Shown piece after piece: positions 27,651 to 35,069 of a DNA stretch of 64,000 bases (position 1 is the first letter of the stretch; each line of letters begins with the position of its first letter). This DNA is from Hyphomicrobiaceae bacterium (GTDB lineage: Bacteria > Pseudomonadota > Alphaproteobacteria > Rhizobiales > Hyphomicrobiaceae). The stretch spans positions 28,620 through 92,619 of the forward strand of contig JANYHF010000085.1 in NCBI GenBank assembly GCA_025359185.1, given 5' to 3'. The position numbers and the translations under genes are program-made. Below the pieces are notes generated by a model. The model was not told the DNA's origin. It saw only the letters and a list, made by a program, of their open reading frames with translations, and made no database searches.

Positions 27651-28574
27651 ATGATCCCTCACCACCCCATCCTGTGCATCGGGGGCGCGGTCATTGACCG
27701 CACCTATCTGTGTGCGAACGAACCTTCGCCCGGCACCAGCAATCCGGTCAGCAACCGGCGCAGTTTTGGCGGCGTGGCGCGCAATGTGGCCGAGAGCCTG
27801 GCGCGGCTGGGTGCAACGGTGCGGCTGATCACTGCCATCGGTGACGATGAAGCGGGCCGGGCGCTGGTGGCAGGGCTGGCGGCGATGGGAACGGATCTCA
27901 GTGGCGTCCTCACGGTGCCCGATCAACCGACGGCGGAATATACGGCCGCCTTCTGGCAGGGCGAGCTGTTTGCCGGGTTCGCCGACATGGCGATCTTCGA
28001 CCGGTTGACGCCCGAGGCGGTTCTGCCCGTCTTGCCGAAGGGCGCGCGGGAAACCTTGGTGTTCGCCGACTGCAATCTGCCACAGGCAACGCTGCTGGCT
28101 CTCGCCAGCCAGGCGCTGACGGATGGATTTCCCCTGTGCGTTGACGCGCTCTCGCTGGCGAAGGCCGAGCGGCTGCCGCCCCGGCTCGATGGCGTGCACG
28201 TCCTGTTCCTCAATGCCGCGCAGGCCCGGCATATCACTAAAACAGAAGCCCTGCCGGAGGCCATCGACCGGCTGCGGGCACGCGGCGCACAGGCGATTGT
28301 CCTTACCCAAGGGGCGGACGGCGTGTCGGTTTGCAACAGCAATGGCACCAAGCGCTTGCCGCCACCCGCCGTATCCGTTCTCAATGTCAGCGGCGCGGGC
28401 GACGCCATCATCGCGGGCACGCTGCTTGGGCTCAGCGAGGGACAGCCCTTGACCGATGCCGTTCACTTGGGCCTTGCAGCCGCCGCGCTGGCGCTGCAAA
28501 GCATGGAGACCGTGCCACCCGGCCTGACGCGCGCCACACTTGAGGCCAGCAAGGAAAGATACGATGTCCGCTGA
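27651..28574 (+). CDS. psuK: pseudouridine kinase (PfkB family)
   Basis: Phosphorylates pseudouridine to pseudouridine 5'-phosphate for cleavage by PsuG. The 307 residues start with the PfkB strand ILCIGGAVIDRTY, have the substrate loop NRRSFGGVARNVAESLARLG and end with the ATP motif NVSGAGDAIIAGTLLG including the catalytic Asp. It overlaps psuG by 11 nt, and this pairing is the strongest evidence for substrate. There is no strong ribosome site before ATG 27651; an imperfect inverted repeat spans the start. Confidence 0.88.
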   Translation: MIPHHPILCIGGAVIDRTYLCANEPSPGTSNPVSNRRSFGGVARNVAESLARLGATVRLITAIGDDEAGRALVAGLAAMGTDLSGVLTVPDQPTAEYTAAFWQGELFAGFADMAIFDRLTPEAVLPVLPKGARETLVFADCNLPQATLLALASQALTDGFPLCVDALSLAKAERLPPRLDGVHVLFLNAAQARHITKTEALPEAIDRLRARGAQAIVLTQGADGVSVCNSNGTKRLPPPAVSVLNVSGAGDAIIAGTLLGLSEGQPLTDAVHLGLAAAALALQSMETVPPGLTRATLEASKERYDVR

Positions 28575-29523
28575 CAAACTCACCCTGTCGCCCGAGGTCA
28601 GCGCCGCGCTCGCTGCCGGAACCGCCGTGGTGGCGCTCGAATCGACCATCATCACCCATGGCATGGCCTACCCCGTCAATGCCGGGACGGCGCGCGAAGT
28701 GGAGGCCGAGGTGCGGGCGGCGGGCGCCGTTCCGGCCACCATCGCCATTCTCGACGGTCACCTGCACGTGGGGCTGGAGCCTGAGCAGCTGGACGCGCTC
28801 GCCCGCAACACCTCGGCCGCCAAGGCCTCGCGCCGTGACATGGCGCTGCTGGTATCGCAAGGCCGCACCGCTGGCACCACCGTTGCGGCAACGATGCTCA
28901 TTGCCGCCCGTGCAGGTATCCCAATCTTTGCCACGGGCGGCATCGGCGGCGTGCACCGGGGCGCAGAATTGACGTTCGATGTCTCGGCCGACCTGATCGA
29001 GCTGTCGCGCAGCCCCGTCGCTGTCGTCTGCGCGGGCGCCAAATCGATCCTCGATCTACCCAAGACGCTGGAAGTTCTCGAAACCTACGGCGTGCCTGTT
29101 TTGGGCTATCAGACTGATGAATTCCCCGCCTTCTTCTCGCGCGACTCAGGCTTGCGCGTCGATGGCCGCCTGGACAGCGCCCACGCCGCCGCCGACCTTA
29201 TCCGCTCGCACCGGAAACTTGGCATGACCGGCGGGATGCTGATCTGCAACCCGCTCCCCGCCGTTGACGAGGTGCCTGCCGCCGAAATGGGCCCGCGCAT
29301 CGAGGCAGCGCTGGCCGAGGCCGCCGCCAAAGGCGTCCACGGCAAGGACGTGACGCCCTTTCTGCTCGCCCGCCTCGTCGACCTCACCGGCGGCCGCAGC
29401 CTGACCGCCAACCGCAAGCTCATCCGTAACAACGCGCGCCTGGCCGCCGAAATCGCCCTGGCGCTCAGCGGTGAGACGATGCCCGGACCGTTCGGGTTCC
29501 TCGCCAAATCACGGCCCGCATGA
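28564..29523 (+). CDS. psuG: pseudouridine-5'-phosphate glycosidase
   Basis: Reversibly cleaves the C-C glycosidic bond of pseudouridine 5'-phosphate to uracil and ribose 5-phosphate. ATG 28564 (319 residues) gives the canonical VALESTIITHGMAYPVN near residue 22, then GRTAGTTVAATMLIA, FATGGIGGVHRGAE, GAKSILDLPKTLEVLET and the C-terminal TGGRSLTANRKLIRNNA. Overlaps psuK and the following amidotransferase (ATGA), suggesting one transcript. Normal length. Confidence 0.95.
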   Translation: MSADKLTLSPEVSAALAAGTAVVALESTIITHGMAYPVNAGTAREVEAEVRAAGAVPATIAILDGHLHVGLEPEQLDALARNTSAAKASRRDMALLVSQGRTAGTTVAATMLIAARAGIPIFATGGIGGVHRGAELTFDVSADLIELSRSPVAVVCAGAKSILDLPKTLEVLETYGVPVLGYQTDEFPAFFSRDSGLRVDGRLDSAHAAADLIRSHRKLGMTGGMLICNPLPAVDEVPAAEMGPRIEAALAEAAAKGVHGKDVTPFLLARLVDLTGGRSLTANRKLIRNNARLAAEIALALSGETMPGPFGFLAKSRPA

Positions 29524-30284
29524 TAAGAACGATGCGCAAGCTCACAGGATTTTCCATGTTGATCGGTATTCTCGAAACCGGCCGCCCCGTCGACGCCCTC
29601 AAGGATCATGGGTCCTACCCTGAGATGTTCGAGCGGCTGCTCGGCCCCGAGTCCAAGGAGTTCACGTTTAAGACCTACGCTGTCATCGACGGCGATGTGC
29701 CCGCCGACCCTCATGCCTGCGATGCCTGGTTGATCACTGGCTCGCGGCACGGTGTCTATGAGCGCGCGCCGTGGATGCTGGCCACCGAGAACCTGTTGCG
29801 CAAGGCGATCCACGACAAGGTGCCAATGGTGGGGATCTGCTTTGGCCACCAACTGCTGGCGCAGGCGCTTGGCGGCAAGGTGGTGAAATCGCCGAAAGGC
29901 TGGGGCTTCGGGTTACACGACTACACGGTGACGGAGGCTCCATCCGTGGACGGTCAGAGGCCGGACAAAATCACCGTCGCCGCGCTGCACCAGGACCAGG
30001 TGGTCGAGGTGCCCGAGGGCGGGCGGGTCATCGGCTCATCCGATTTCTGCCCCAACGCGGTCATCGCTTACGGCGACACAGCGCTGTCGTTCCAGCCACA
30101 CCCCGAGTTCGACGTACCGTTCCTGCGCGGATTATCCGAACACCGGCTGAAGGGTCTCGCTCCCGACGCCGTGCTGGACGCAGCCGAACGCGACTTCCGA
30201 TCCAAGACGCCCGATCAACCCCTCGTGGCGTCGTGGATCGCGCGGTTTTTATTGGATCAGGCGAAGGCCAAGCGGACGGCGTAG
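29520..30284 (+). CDS. type 1 glutamine amidotransferase (GMP synthase-like)
   Basis: Class I GATase domain protein of unknown acceptor. The nucleophile elbow VGICFGHQLLAQALGG and the His-Glu pair in SFQPHPEFD complete the Cys-His-Glu triad. ATG 29520 overlaps the psuG stop, but ATG 29556 (MLIGILETGRPVD) matches the usual family start better, giving 242 residues. No synthetase domain is attached. Its position after psuKG suggests a nucleotide- or amide-related role, but that is only context. Confidence 0.85.
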   Translation: MIRTMRKLTGFSMLIGILETGRPVDALKDHGSYPEMFERLLGPESKEFTFKTYAVIDGDVPADPHACDAWLITGSRHGVYERAPWMLATENLLRKAIHDKVPMVGICFGHQLLAQALGGKVVKSPKGWGFGLHDYTVTEAPSVDGQRPDKITVAALHQDQVVEVPEGGRVIGSSDFCPNAVIAYGDTALSFQPHPEFDVPFLRGLSEHRLKGLAPDAVLDAAERDFRSKTPDQPLVASWIARFLLDQAKAKRTA

Positions 30285-30286
30285 GC

Positions 30287-30321
30287 GTAGGTTGGGTCGC
30301 TTGAAGGCTTGACCCAACTAC
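30287..30321. terminator. bidirectional hairpin between convergent genes
   Basis: GTAGGTTGGGTC (30287-30298) pairs with GACCCAACTAC (30311-30321) with one bulged G and a 12-nt loop. It lies between the amidotransferase stop and the MBL-fold stop, which is inside the right arm. There is no T-run. The arm sequence resembles the hairpin at 32317-32355, suggesting a repeated element. Confidence 0.55.
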
Positions 30322-31217
30322 AGGGCCATCACCGCTGCCACATTCGCCCTGTGAACCTCTTCATACGGCTCGAAATAGGTGATCGAACCGTCTGCAAGTT
30401 CGCGGGCAACGAAGGTGCGTAGCGATTGGGCGGCAAGGCCGGGCTCACTGTTGCACTGGGCCAAACGCCCCACATAGGCCTCAGTCGCTGCGATCAGGCT
30501 CTTGCCGTAGCCGCCCGCCGCGATCTTGTCCGGGTCGCCGTGGCACGGCAGGATCCGGTCAATCTGCCAAAGGGCCATACGGGCAAGATCGCGCTGGTGA
30601 TTGGCAAAGCCTTCGGCCTCGGCAATATAGGTACAGGTGTCTTCGAGCGCATCGCCTGCCAGCATCAACCGCTGGTCCGGCAGCACCAGCATGGTGCCGT
30701 CGCGGCTGTGGATGTCGACATGGCGCAACTCGACGGCCAGGCCGCCCACGCGCAACGCCAGAGTATCCGTATACACCGTCGTGGGCATGACCACAGGTTT
30801 GATCGCAGGCGGCTGCGCGCCGCTCTCAATATCGGCCTTGTGCTTGATGAGGGCGTCCCGCGTCCACTGATGGGCAATGATCTCGCAATCGGCAAAAACG
30901 GCTGTGCCCGCAATGTGATCCCGGTGCCAATGGCTGAGCACGACACGGATGGTCCGTACACCTGCCTCAACAAGCGTTGCCCGGATGATTTCGGCGTGCC
31001 GGACAGAGATATGCGTGTCGTAGACAACTGCTTCGGTGCCATCGACGAGGGCGAATGTGCATATGCCGAGGCCATAAGCACCGCGGTCGACCCAGTTCGG
31101 CCCGGCGGAATAGCCGCGCCTGCCCGGCACGCGCCCGTCATAGAACGCGATCACGTTCGGCGCCGGGCGAAACACCCGCAAGGTCGAGCCCATCGGAGCA
31201 ATTTCAGTTACACTCAT
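30318..31217 (-). CDS. MBL-fold metallo-hydrolase
   Basis: Metallo-beta-lactamase-fold hydrolase of 299 residues. The metal motif LSHWHRDHIAG (HxHxDH) is intact, with later ligands in MLAGDALED and LPCHGDPDKI. The N-terminal strand AFYDGRVPGRRGY and FALVDGTEAVVYDTHIS are typical. Substrate unknown; no neighbouring gene specifies it. It is divergent from the RbsD/FucU-type gene across 72 nt. Confidence 0.85.
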   Translation of the reverse strand: MSVTEIAPMGSTLRVFRPAPNVIAFYDGRVPGRRGYSAGPNWVDRGAYGLGICTFALVDGTEAVVYDTHISVRHAEIIRATLVEAGVRTIRVVLSHWHRDHIAGTAVFADCEIIAHQWTRDALIKHKADIESGAQPPAIKPVVMPTTVYTDTLALRVGGLAVELRHVDIHSRDGTMLVLPDQRLMLAGDALEDTCTYIAEAEGFANHQRDLARMALWQIDRILPCHGDPDKIAAGGYGKSLIAATEAYVGRLAQCNSEPGLAAQSLRTFVARELADGSITYFEPYEEVHRANVAAVMAL

Positions 31218-31289
31218 GATCTGACTCTAGACGAAATGCTGGCGAATGCACGCTGAACGCGGGCAGAGCTGCCACAAGGAAGCCGTTTC

Positions 31290-31739
31290 ATGCTCAAAAA
31301 CCTCTCTCCCCACCTCTCGGCCGATCTCCTCTGGACGCTCAAAGCCATGGGCCATGGCGAGGACCTGCTGATCTGCGACGGCAACCATCCGGCGGGCACT
31401 ATCGCCAAGACGACGGTCAGCGGGCGTATTATCGAAGCGCCGGGGCTGGATATGGGCCAGGCGGTGGCTGCCGTGCTGACAGTGTTTCCGCTCGACACCT
31501 TTGTCGAGGCACCCGTGACGCGCATGGAGGTGGTTGGCGATCCGAGCAAGCGGCTGCCGATATTCGACGAGGTGCAGAGACTCTGCGACGCTGCTGAGGG
31601 GCGTCCGGTAAAAATTGCGGCGCTGGAGCGCTTTGCCTTCTATGCCACCGCGGGAAAGGCCTTCGCCGTTCTGCGCACGTCGGAATTCCGGCCCTATGGC
31701 TGCTTCCTGTTCAAAAAGGGCGTGATCTTTCCGGCGTAA
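31290..31739 (+). CDS. RbsD/FucU-family sugar mutarotase
   Basis: Probably interconverts anomers of a sugar (fucose or ribose type) before phosphorylation. The 149 residues contain the family features [20 protein letters not shown] with the catalytic His, [22 protein letters not shown] and the C-terminal [20 protein letters not shown], whose F/Y pattern favours FucU over RbsD. No transporter or kinase is adjacent. Start ATG 31290. Confidence 0.85.
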   Translation: MLKNLSPHLSADLLWTLKAMGHGEDLLICDGNHPAGTIAKTTVSGRIIEAPGLDMGQAVAAVLTVFPLDTFVEAPVTRMEVVGDPSKRLPIFDEVQRLCDAAEGRPVKIAALERFAFYATAGKAFAVLRTSEFRPYGCFLFKKGVIFPA

Positions 31740-31781
31740 ACGCTAGGCTAGCATCTGCATTACAAACAGGACTTGCCCGCC

Positions 31782-32320
31782 ATGCGCATCGACGCCATCC
31801 CCACCGGCGTCAACCCGCCCAACGATATCAATGTCATCATCGAGTGCCGGTCGGCGGCGAGCAGATCAAATACGAGATGGACAAGGCGTCCGGCACGCTG
31901 TTCGTCGACCGTTTCCTTTATACGCCGATGGTCTATCCGGGCAATTACGGTTTTGTTCCCCATACGTTGTCGCTCGATGGCGATCCCATCGATGTGCTGG
32001 TTTGCAACACCCGCGCGATTGTGCCCGGCGCCGTCATGAACTGCCGCCCGGTCGGCGTGCTGGTGATGGAGGACAACGCAGGTGGCGATGAAAAGCTGAT
32101 CGAGGTGCCGTCACAGAAGTTGACTCGCCGCTATGATAAGGTGGCGACGTACAAAGATCTGCCCGAGATCACGTTGCAGCAGATCGAGCATTTCTTCGCC
32201 CACTATAAGGATTTGGAGCCCGGCAAATGGGTGAAGATCGACCATTGGGGCGGCATCGACGAGGCCAAAAAATTGCTGGTCGAAGCCATCGAGCGGGCGA
32301 AGGCAAAAGCCAAGGCGTAG
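31782..32320 (+). pseudogene. ppa: inorganic pyrophosphatase, split by a 1-nt frameshift
   Basis: Family I soluble pyrophosphatase in two frames. ATG 31782 encodes [21 protein letters not shown] (21 codons, through 31844), then the frame is lost. From GTG 31844 the next frame continues [17 protein letters not shown] to [14 protein letters not shown]. Restoring one base near 31844 (GAG|GTG) gives a normal protein of about 179 residues with all expected metal and phosphate ligands ([35 protein letters not shown]). Because ppa is normally essential and the rest is perfectly conserved, a sequencing or assembly deletion is the likeliest cause; a true recent pseudogene with a second copy elsewhere is the alternative. 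Confidence 0.9.
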
Positions 32321-32355
32321 GGTGGGCTTGGCAGAAGATGCTCAGCCTACCCAAC
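32317..32355. terminator. hairpin between convergent ppa and ureohydrolase gene
   Basis: GTAGGGTGGGCT (32317-32328) pairs with AGCCTACCCAAC (32344-32355) with one mismatch and one G-U pair around a 15-nt loop. It covers the ppa stop and ends 3 nt before the speB-like stop, so it could terminate both transcripts. It resembles 30287-30321. Confidence 0.55.
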
Positions 32356-32357
32356 AC

Positions 32358-33341
32358 TTACATCCTGCCCACCGGCGCGCCCTTGGCACCCTTCTTGACC
32401 GCCAGCAGGCACAGATAATCATGCGCAAACGTCGCCGCTGCAAGCGCCGTAATCTCGGCGTGGTCGTAGGGCGGGGAGACTTCGACGATGTCCATGCCGA
32501 TCAAATTCAAATCACCCAGCCCGCGCAAAATCGCCAGCGCCTGCCAGCTCGACGGGCCGCCGGGGACGGGCGTGCCGGTGCCGGGCGCGTAGGCGGGATC
32601 GAGGAAATCGATGTCGAAGGAGATGTAGACTTTTGCCTCGCCCACCCGCGCCTTGATGGCAGCAATCGTGGCGTCCACGCCGTTCCGGTGCAGCCAGGGC
32701 GCGGTCAAAATCTCGAAGCCATGCGCGCTGTCGTTATGCGTGCGCAGACCAACCTGCATCGAATGCTTGAGGTCGATCAGCCCCTCGGTGCCCGCGCGCA
32801 AAAACATCGAGCCGTGGTCAAAGGCCGTTGCCGCACCGCCCAGCGCCGGCCAAGTGTCGCAATGGCTATCAAACTGCAGCAGCGCCACCGGGCCGTGCTT
32901 GGCGGCGTGGGCCTTCAGCAGCGGATAACTTATGAAGTGATCACCGCCAAACGTCAGCAGCTGCGCACCCGCCTCCAGCACGCGCGCCGCGTGGGCTTCG
33001 ATAGCCGGCACAACCGTCTCGGGCAGGTGATGGTTGACGGCGCAGTCGCCATAGTCGACGGCGTTGAGTGTGCCAAAGAGATCGAACCCCCATGGAAACG
33101 CTTTCAGCTCCGACAGCCCGACGCTGGCGGCGCGAATGGCGCGGGGGCCGAGGCGCGTGCCAGGGCGCCCCGTGGTGGCACTGTCATAGGGCACGCCCGT
33201 GATGGCGACATCGACGCCCGTCAGGTCGCGCGAATAGGGACGGCGCAGGAAACTGAGGATGCCGCCAAACGTGGGCTCCCACGGGCCGCCCTTGAGATCT
33301 TCCCATTGCGGTTCGGGCGTGGGTTTGGGTTTGCGCGCCAT
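32358..33341 (-). CDS. speB: agmatinase / ureohydrolase
   Basis: Manganese ureohydrolase that releases urea from agmatine or a related guanidino compound. From ATG 33341 it has 327 residues. The di-Mn motifs are all present: FGGDHF, LQFDSHCDTW and SFDIDFLDPAYAPGTGTP. The speB-type GMDIVEVSPPYDHAEIT near the C-terminus is also seen. The DSH instead of DAH in the second motif also occurs in guanidinobutyrase-like members, so substrate is uncertain. It is separated from the methyltransferase gene by about 20 nt on the same strand. Confidence 0.85.
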   Translation of the reverse strand: MARKPKPTPEPQWEDLKGGPWEPTFGGILSFLRRPYSRDLTGVDVAITGVPYDSATTGRPGTRLGPRAIRAASVGLSELKAFPWGFDLFGTLNAVDYGDCAVNHHLPETVVPAIEAHAARVLEAGAQLLTFGGDHFISYPLLKAHAAKHGPVALLQFDSHCDTWPALGGAATAFDHGSMFLRAGTEGLIDLKHSMQVGLRTHNDSAHGFEILTAPWLHRNGVDATIAAIKARVGEAKVYISFDIDFLDPAYAPGTGTPVPGGPSSWQALAILRGLGDLNLIGMDIVEVSPPYDHAEITALAAATFAHDYLCLLAVKKGAKGAPVGRM

Positions 33342-33364
33342 CACGGGGCCTCTTGCGGGGTGAC

Positions 33365-34027
33365 TTACAGGGAAAAGACGGGCTTGCGGTCGAAGCCGGG
33401 CAGGGCGGGCGCTTCGGCGTCAAAAGCGTAGCGGCTGCTCAACCCATCGCCAATGCGCTCGAACACGGTCGCCCGGCCGATTTGCCCTTCGGCAATGATG
33501 GCGATCAGGCGGCCGCCCTCACGCAACTGGTTCCGTAGAGTGGCGGGCACATCGGGCAATGTTCCCGAAACGATGATGACGTCGTAAGGCGCGCCGGAGG
33601 CATCGCCGGCCGCCAGCTCGCCGCTCTTGATGGTGACATTGCCCCGGCCGAGAAGCGCCAACACCGCTTGCGCCTTGGCCGCCAGCGCCGGATCGCTTTC
33701 GATTCCCGTCACCGACTTGGCGATCTGCGAGATCACCGCCGTACCATATCCCGAGGCGCAGCCGATCTCCAGCACACGCTCCTCGAAATCCAGGCTTGCC
33801 AGCTGCACCAGGCGGGCCGTAATGACGGCAGCTGGCAGCGAACGTCCAGACGCCCAGCTGCCCAGCGACACCCCCTCGCCACTATACGCAAGCGCCTGCA
33901 TCGCCTCGGGCACGAAGGCCTCGCGCGGCAGCTCCAGCATGGCGCGCAGCACGCGACGGTCGGTGACATCGTTGGTGCGCACCTGCGATTCGACCATGGT
34001 CTTGCGCAGTGTCGTATAATCCGTCAT
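33365..34027 (-). CDS. protein-L-isoaspartate O-methyltransferase family protein
   Basis: SAM-dependent methyltransferase of the PCMT family. ATG 34027 gives 220 residues starting MTDYTTLRKTMVESQVRTNDV, the typical alphaproteobacterial form; the longer track start is upstream of a good ATG. SAM motif I is VLEIGCASGYGTAVI, followed by VTGIESD and a DVIIVSGTLPDVP stretch. The C-terminus is truncated relative to E. coli Pcm in sequence character, so true isoaspartyl repair activity is an inference. It sits upstream of, and co-directional with, the ureohydrolase. Confidence 0.85.
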   Translation of the reverse strand: MTDYTTLRKTMVESQVRTNDVTDRRVLRAMLELPREAFVPEAMQALAYSGEGVSLGSWASGRSLPAAVITARLVQLASLDFEERVLEIGCASGYGTAVISQIAKSVTGIESDPALAAKAQAVLALLGRGNVTIKSGELAAGDASGAPYDVIIVSGTLPDVPATLRNQLREGGRLIAIIAEGQIGRATVFERIGDGLSSRYAFDAEAPALPGFDRKPVFSL

Positions 34028-34636
34028 CCGCCCGCGATCCTCGCAATGCCCCGCCAATGCCCCGCACGTTAGCCCATGTGGCGCAACGCCGGCTAGTGCC
34101 CAAGATCAGGGAAGTGAGAGTGGCGGGGCCCGGCTGTCAATCGAGCGGTAGCGAAGCCGAGCGCGACCGCGCGATCGGCGCTCTGAGCGCCGCGTACCCG
34201 GTACTTTATGGGAGTTGAGAAGCGCCGCTCTTGGCCTGTTAAACGAAAAGAAGCGGCACCCTGGCTGCTTGGGCGCCGCTTCTTTTGGTGAGTGCCCTCG
34301 TCCCCACCGAAAATCACGAGCGGGGTCAGTCCGTCGAGAACGAGGTTTTCGAACTTCCGACGCGGAACATACGGATACGCGAGACACTAACTGGCACACA
34401 CAGCCACTACAACGGAGCGATCGCAAATTTAATTCCCTCCCCGATTGCCTTTTCTTTGCAACCGTGAACGGCCCGCGATTCGTCAGCCGCAAACCACAGC
34501 GTATGGACTTGCCAAACGAGTTCTGTTACCCAATCGCCAGTTGGTTGATGTGGTGCTGCACGGGTTTCTCGAACATGCGCACCTCGCCATGCCGGAATAT
34601 GCCGAAATCCACTCACGCTTAAAGAGGTGACGACGC
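34028..34636. other. 609-bp intergenic region with structured DNA upstream of rpsU
   Basis: No convincing gene. It contains a perfect 7-bp stem with a 3-nt loop at 34176-34192 (CGGCGCT/AGCGCCG) and a perfect 12-bp inverted repeat at 34246-34257 and 34275-34286. The 61-codon ORF 34445-34630, ending 6 nt before the rpsU start, has no recognisable family. The region must contain the rpsU promoter and the pcm promoter; a small RNA is possible but unproven. Confidence 0.5.
34246..34286. terminator. 12-bp perfect hairpin, possible terminator of an unseen transcript
   Basis: AAAAGAAGCGGC pairs exactly with GCCGCTTCTTTT across a 17-nt loop. The A/T-rich base of the stem gives a T4 end on both strands, the usual look of a bidirectional intrinsic terminator. 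No annotated gene ends here on either strand, so it may close a small RNA or a leader. Confidence 0.45.
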
Positions 34637-34870
34637 GTGCAGGTCCTCGTTCGTGACAACAATGTTGATCAAGCCCTCAAGGCGCTCAAGAAGAAGATGC
34701 AGCGCGAGGGTATTTTCCGCGAGATGAAGCTGCGCGGGCATTATGAAAAGCCATCGCAGAAGCGGGCACGTGAGCAGGCCGAGGCGGTGCGCCGCGCGCG
34801 CAAGCTCGCCCGCAAGCGTTTGCAGCGCGAGGGTTTGCTGCCCGCCACGGTCGTGACCAAGCGCCGCTAG
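34637..34870 (+). CDS. rpsU: 30S ribosomal protein S21
   Basis: Small-subunit protein of 77 residues, basic and helical: [20 protein letters not shown]-type start followed by [20 protein letters not shown] and a long Arg/Lys/Ala helix ending VTKRR. GTG 34637 is preceded by GAGGTGA at 34624-34630. The length fits the longer alphaproteobacterial S21. It stands alone after a 609-bp gap; no dnaG or rpoD follows as in enterobacteria. Confidence 0.95.
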   Translation: MQVLVRDNNVDQALKALKKKMQREGIFREMKLRGHYEKPSQKRAREQAEAVRRARKLARKRLQREGLLPATVVTKRR

Positions 34871-35069
34871 GCTGTCTGTCTCATCGATACCAATTCAAAC
34901 TCTGGGGCCAATGGTCCCGGAGCTTTTGGTTTTACGTGGACCAGAATGCATACCTTTGGTGTTTCCGTCATCCCGTGCGCGGCAGACACGGGACCATAGA
35001 CAGCGGCAGGTCTGGCGGGTGGCAACGCCGGACGGGCTGGTCTGCTGATTTTCGACCGCTCCAATGCTC

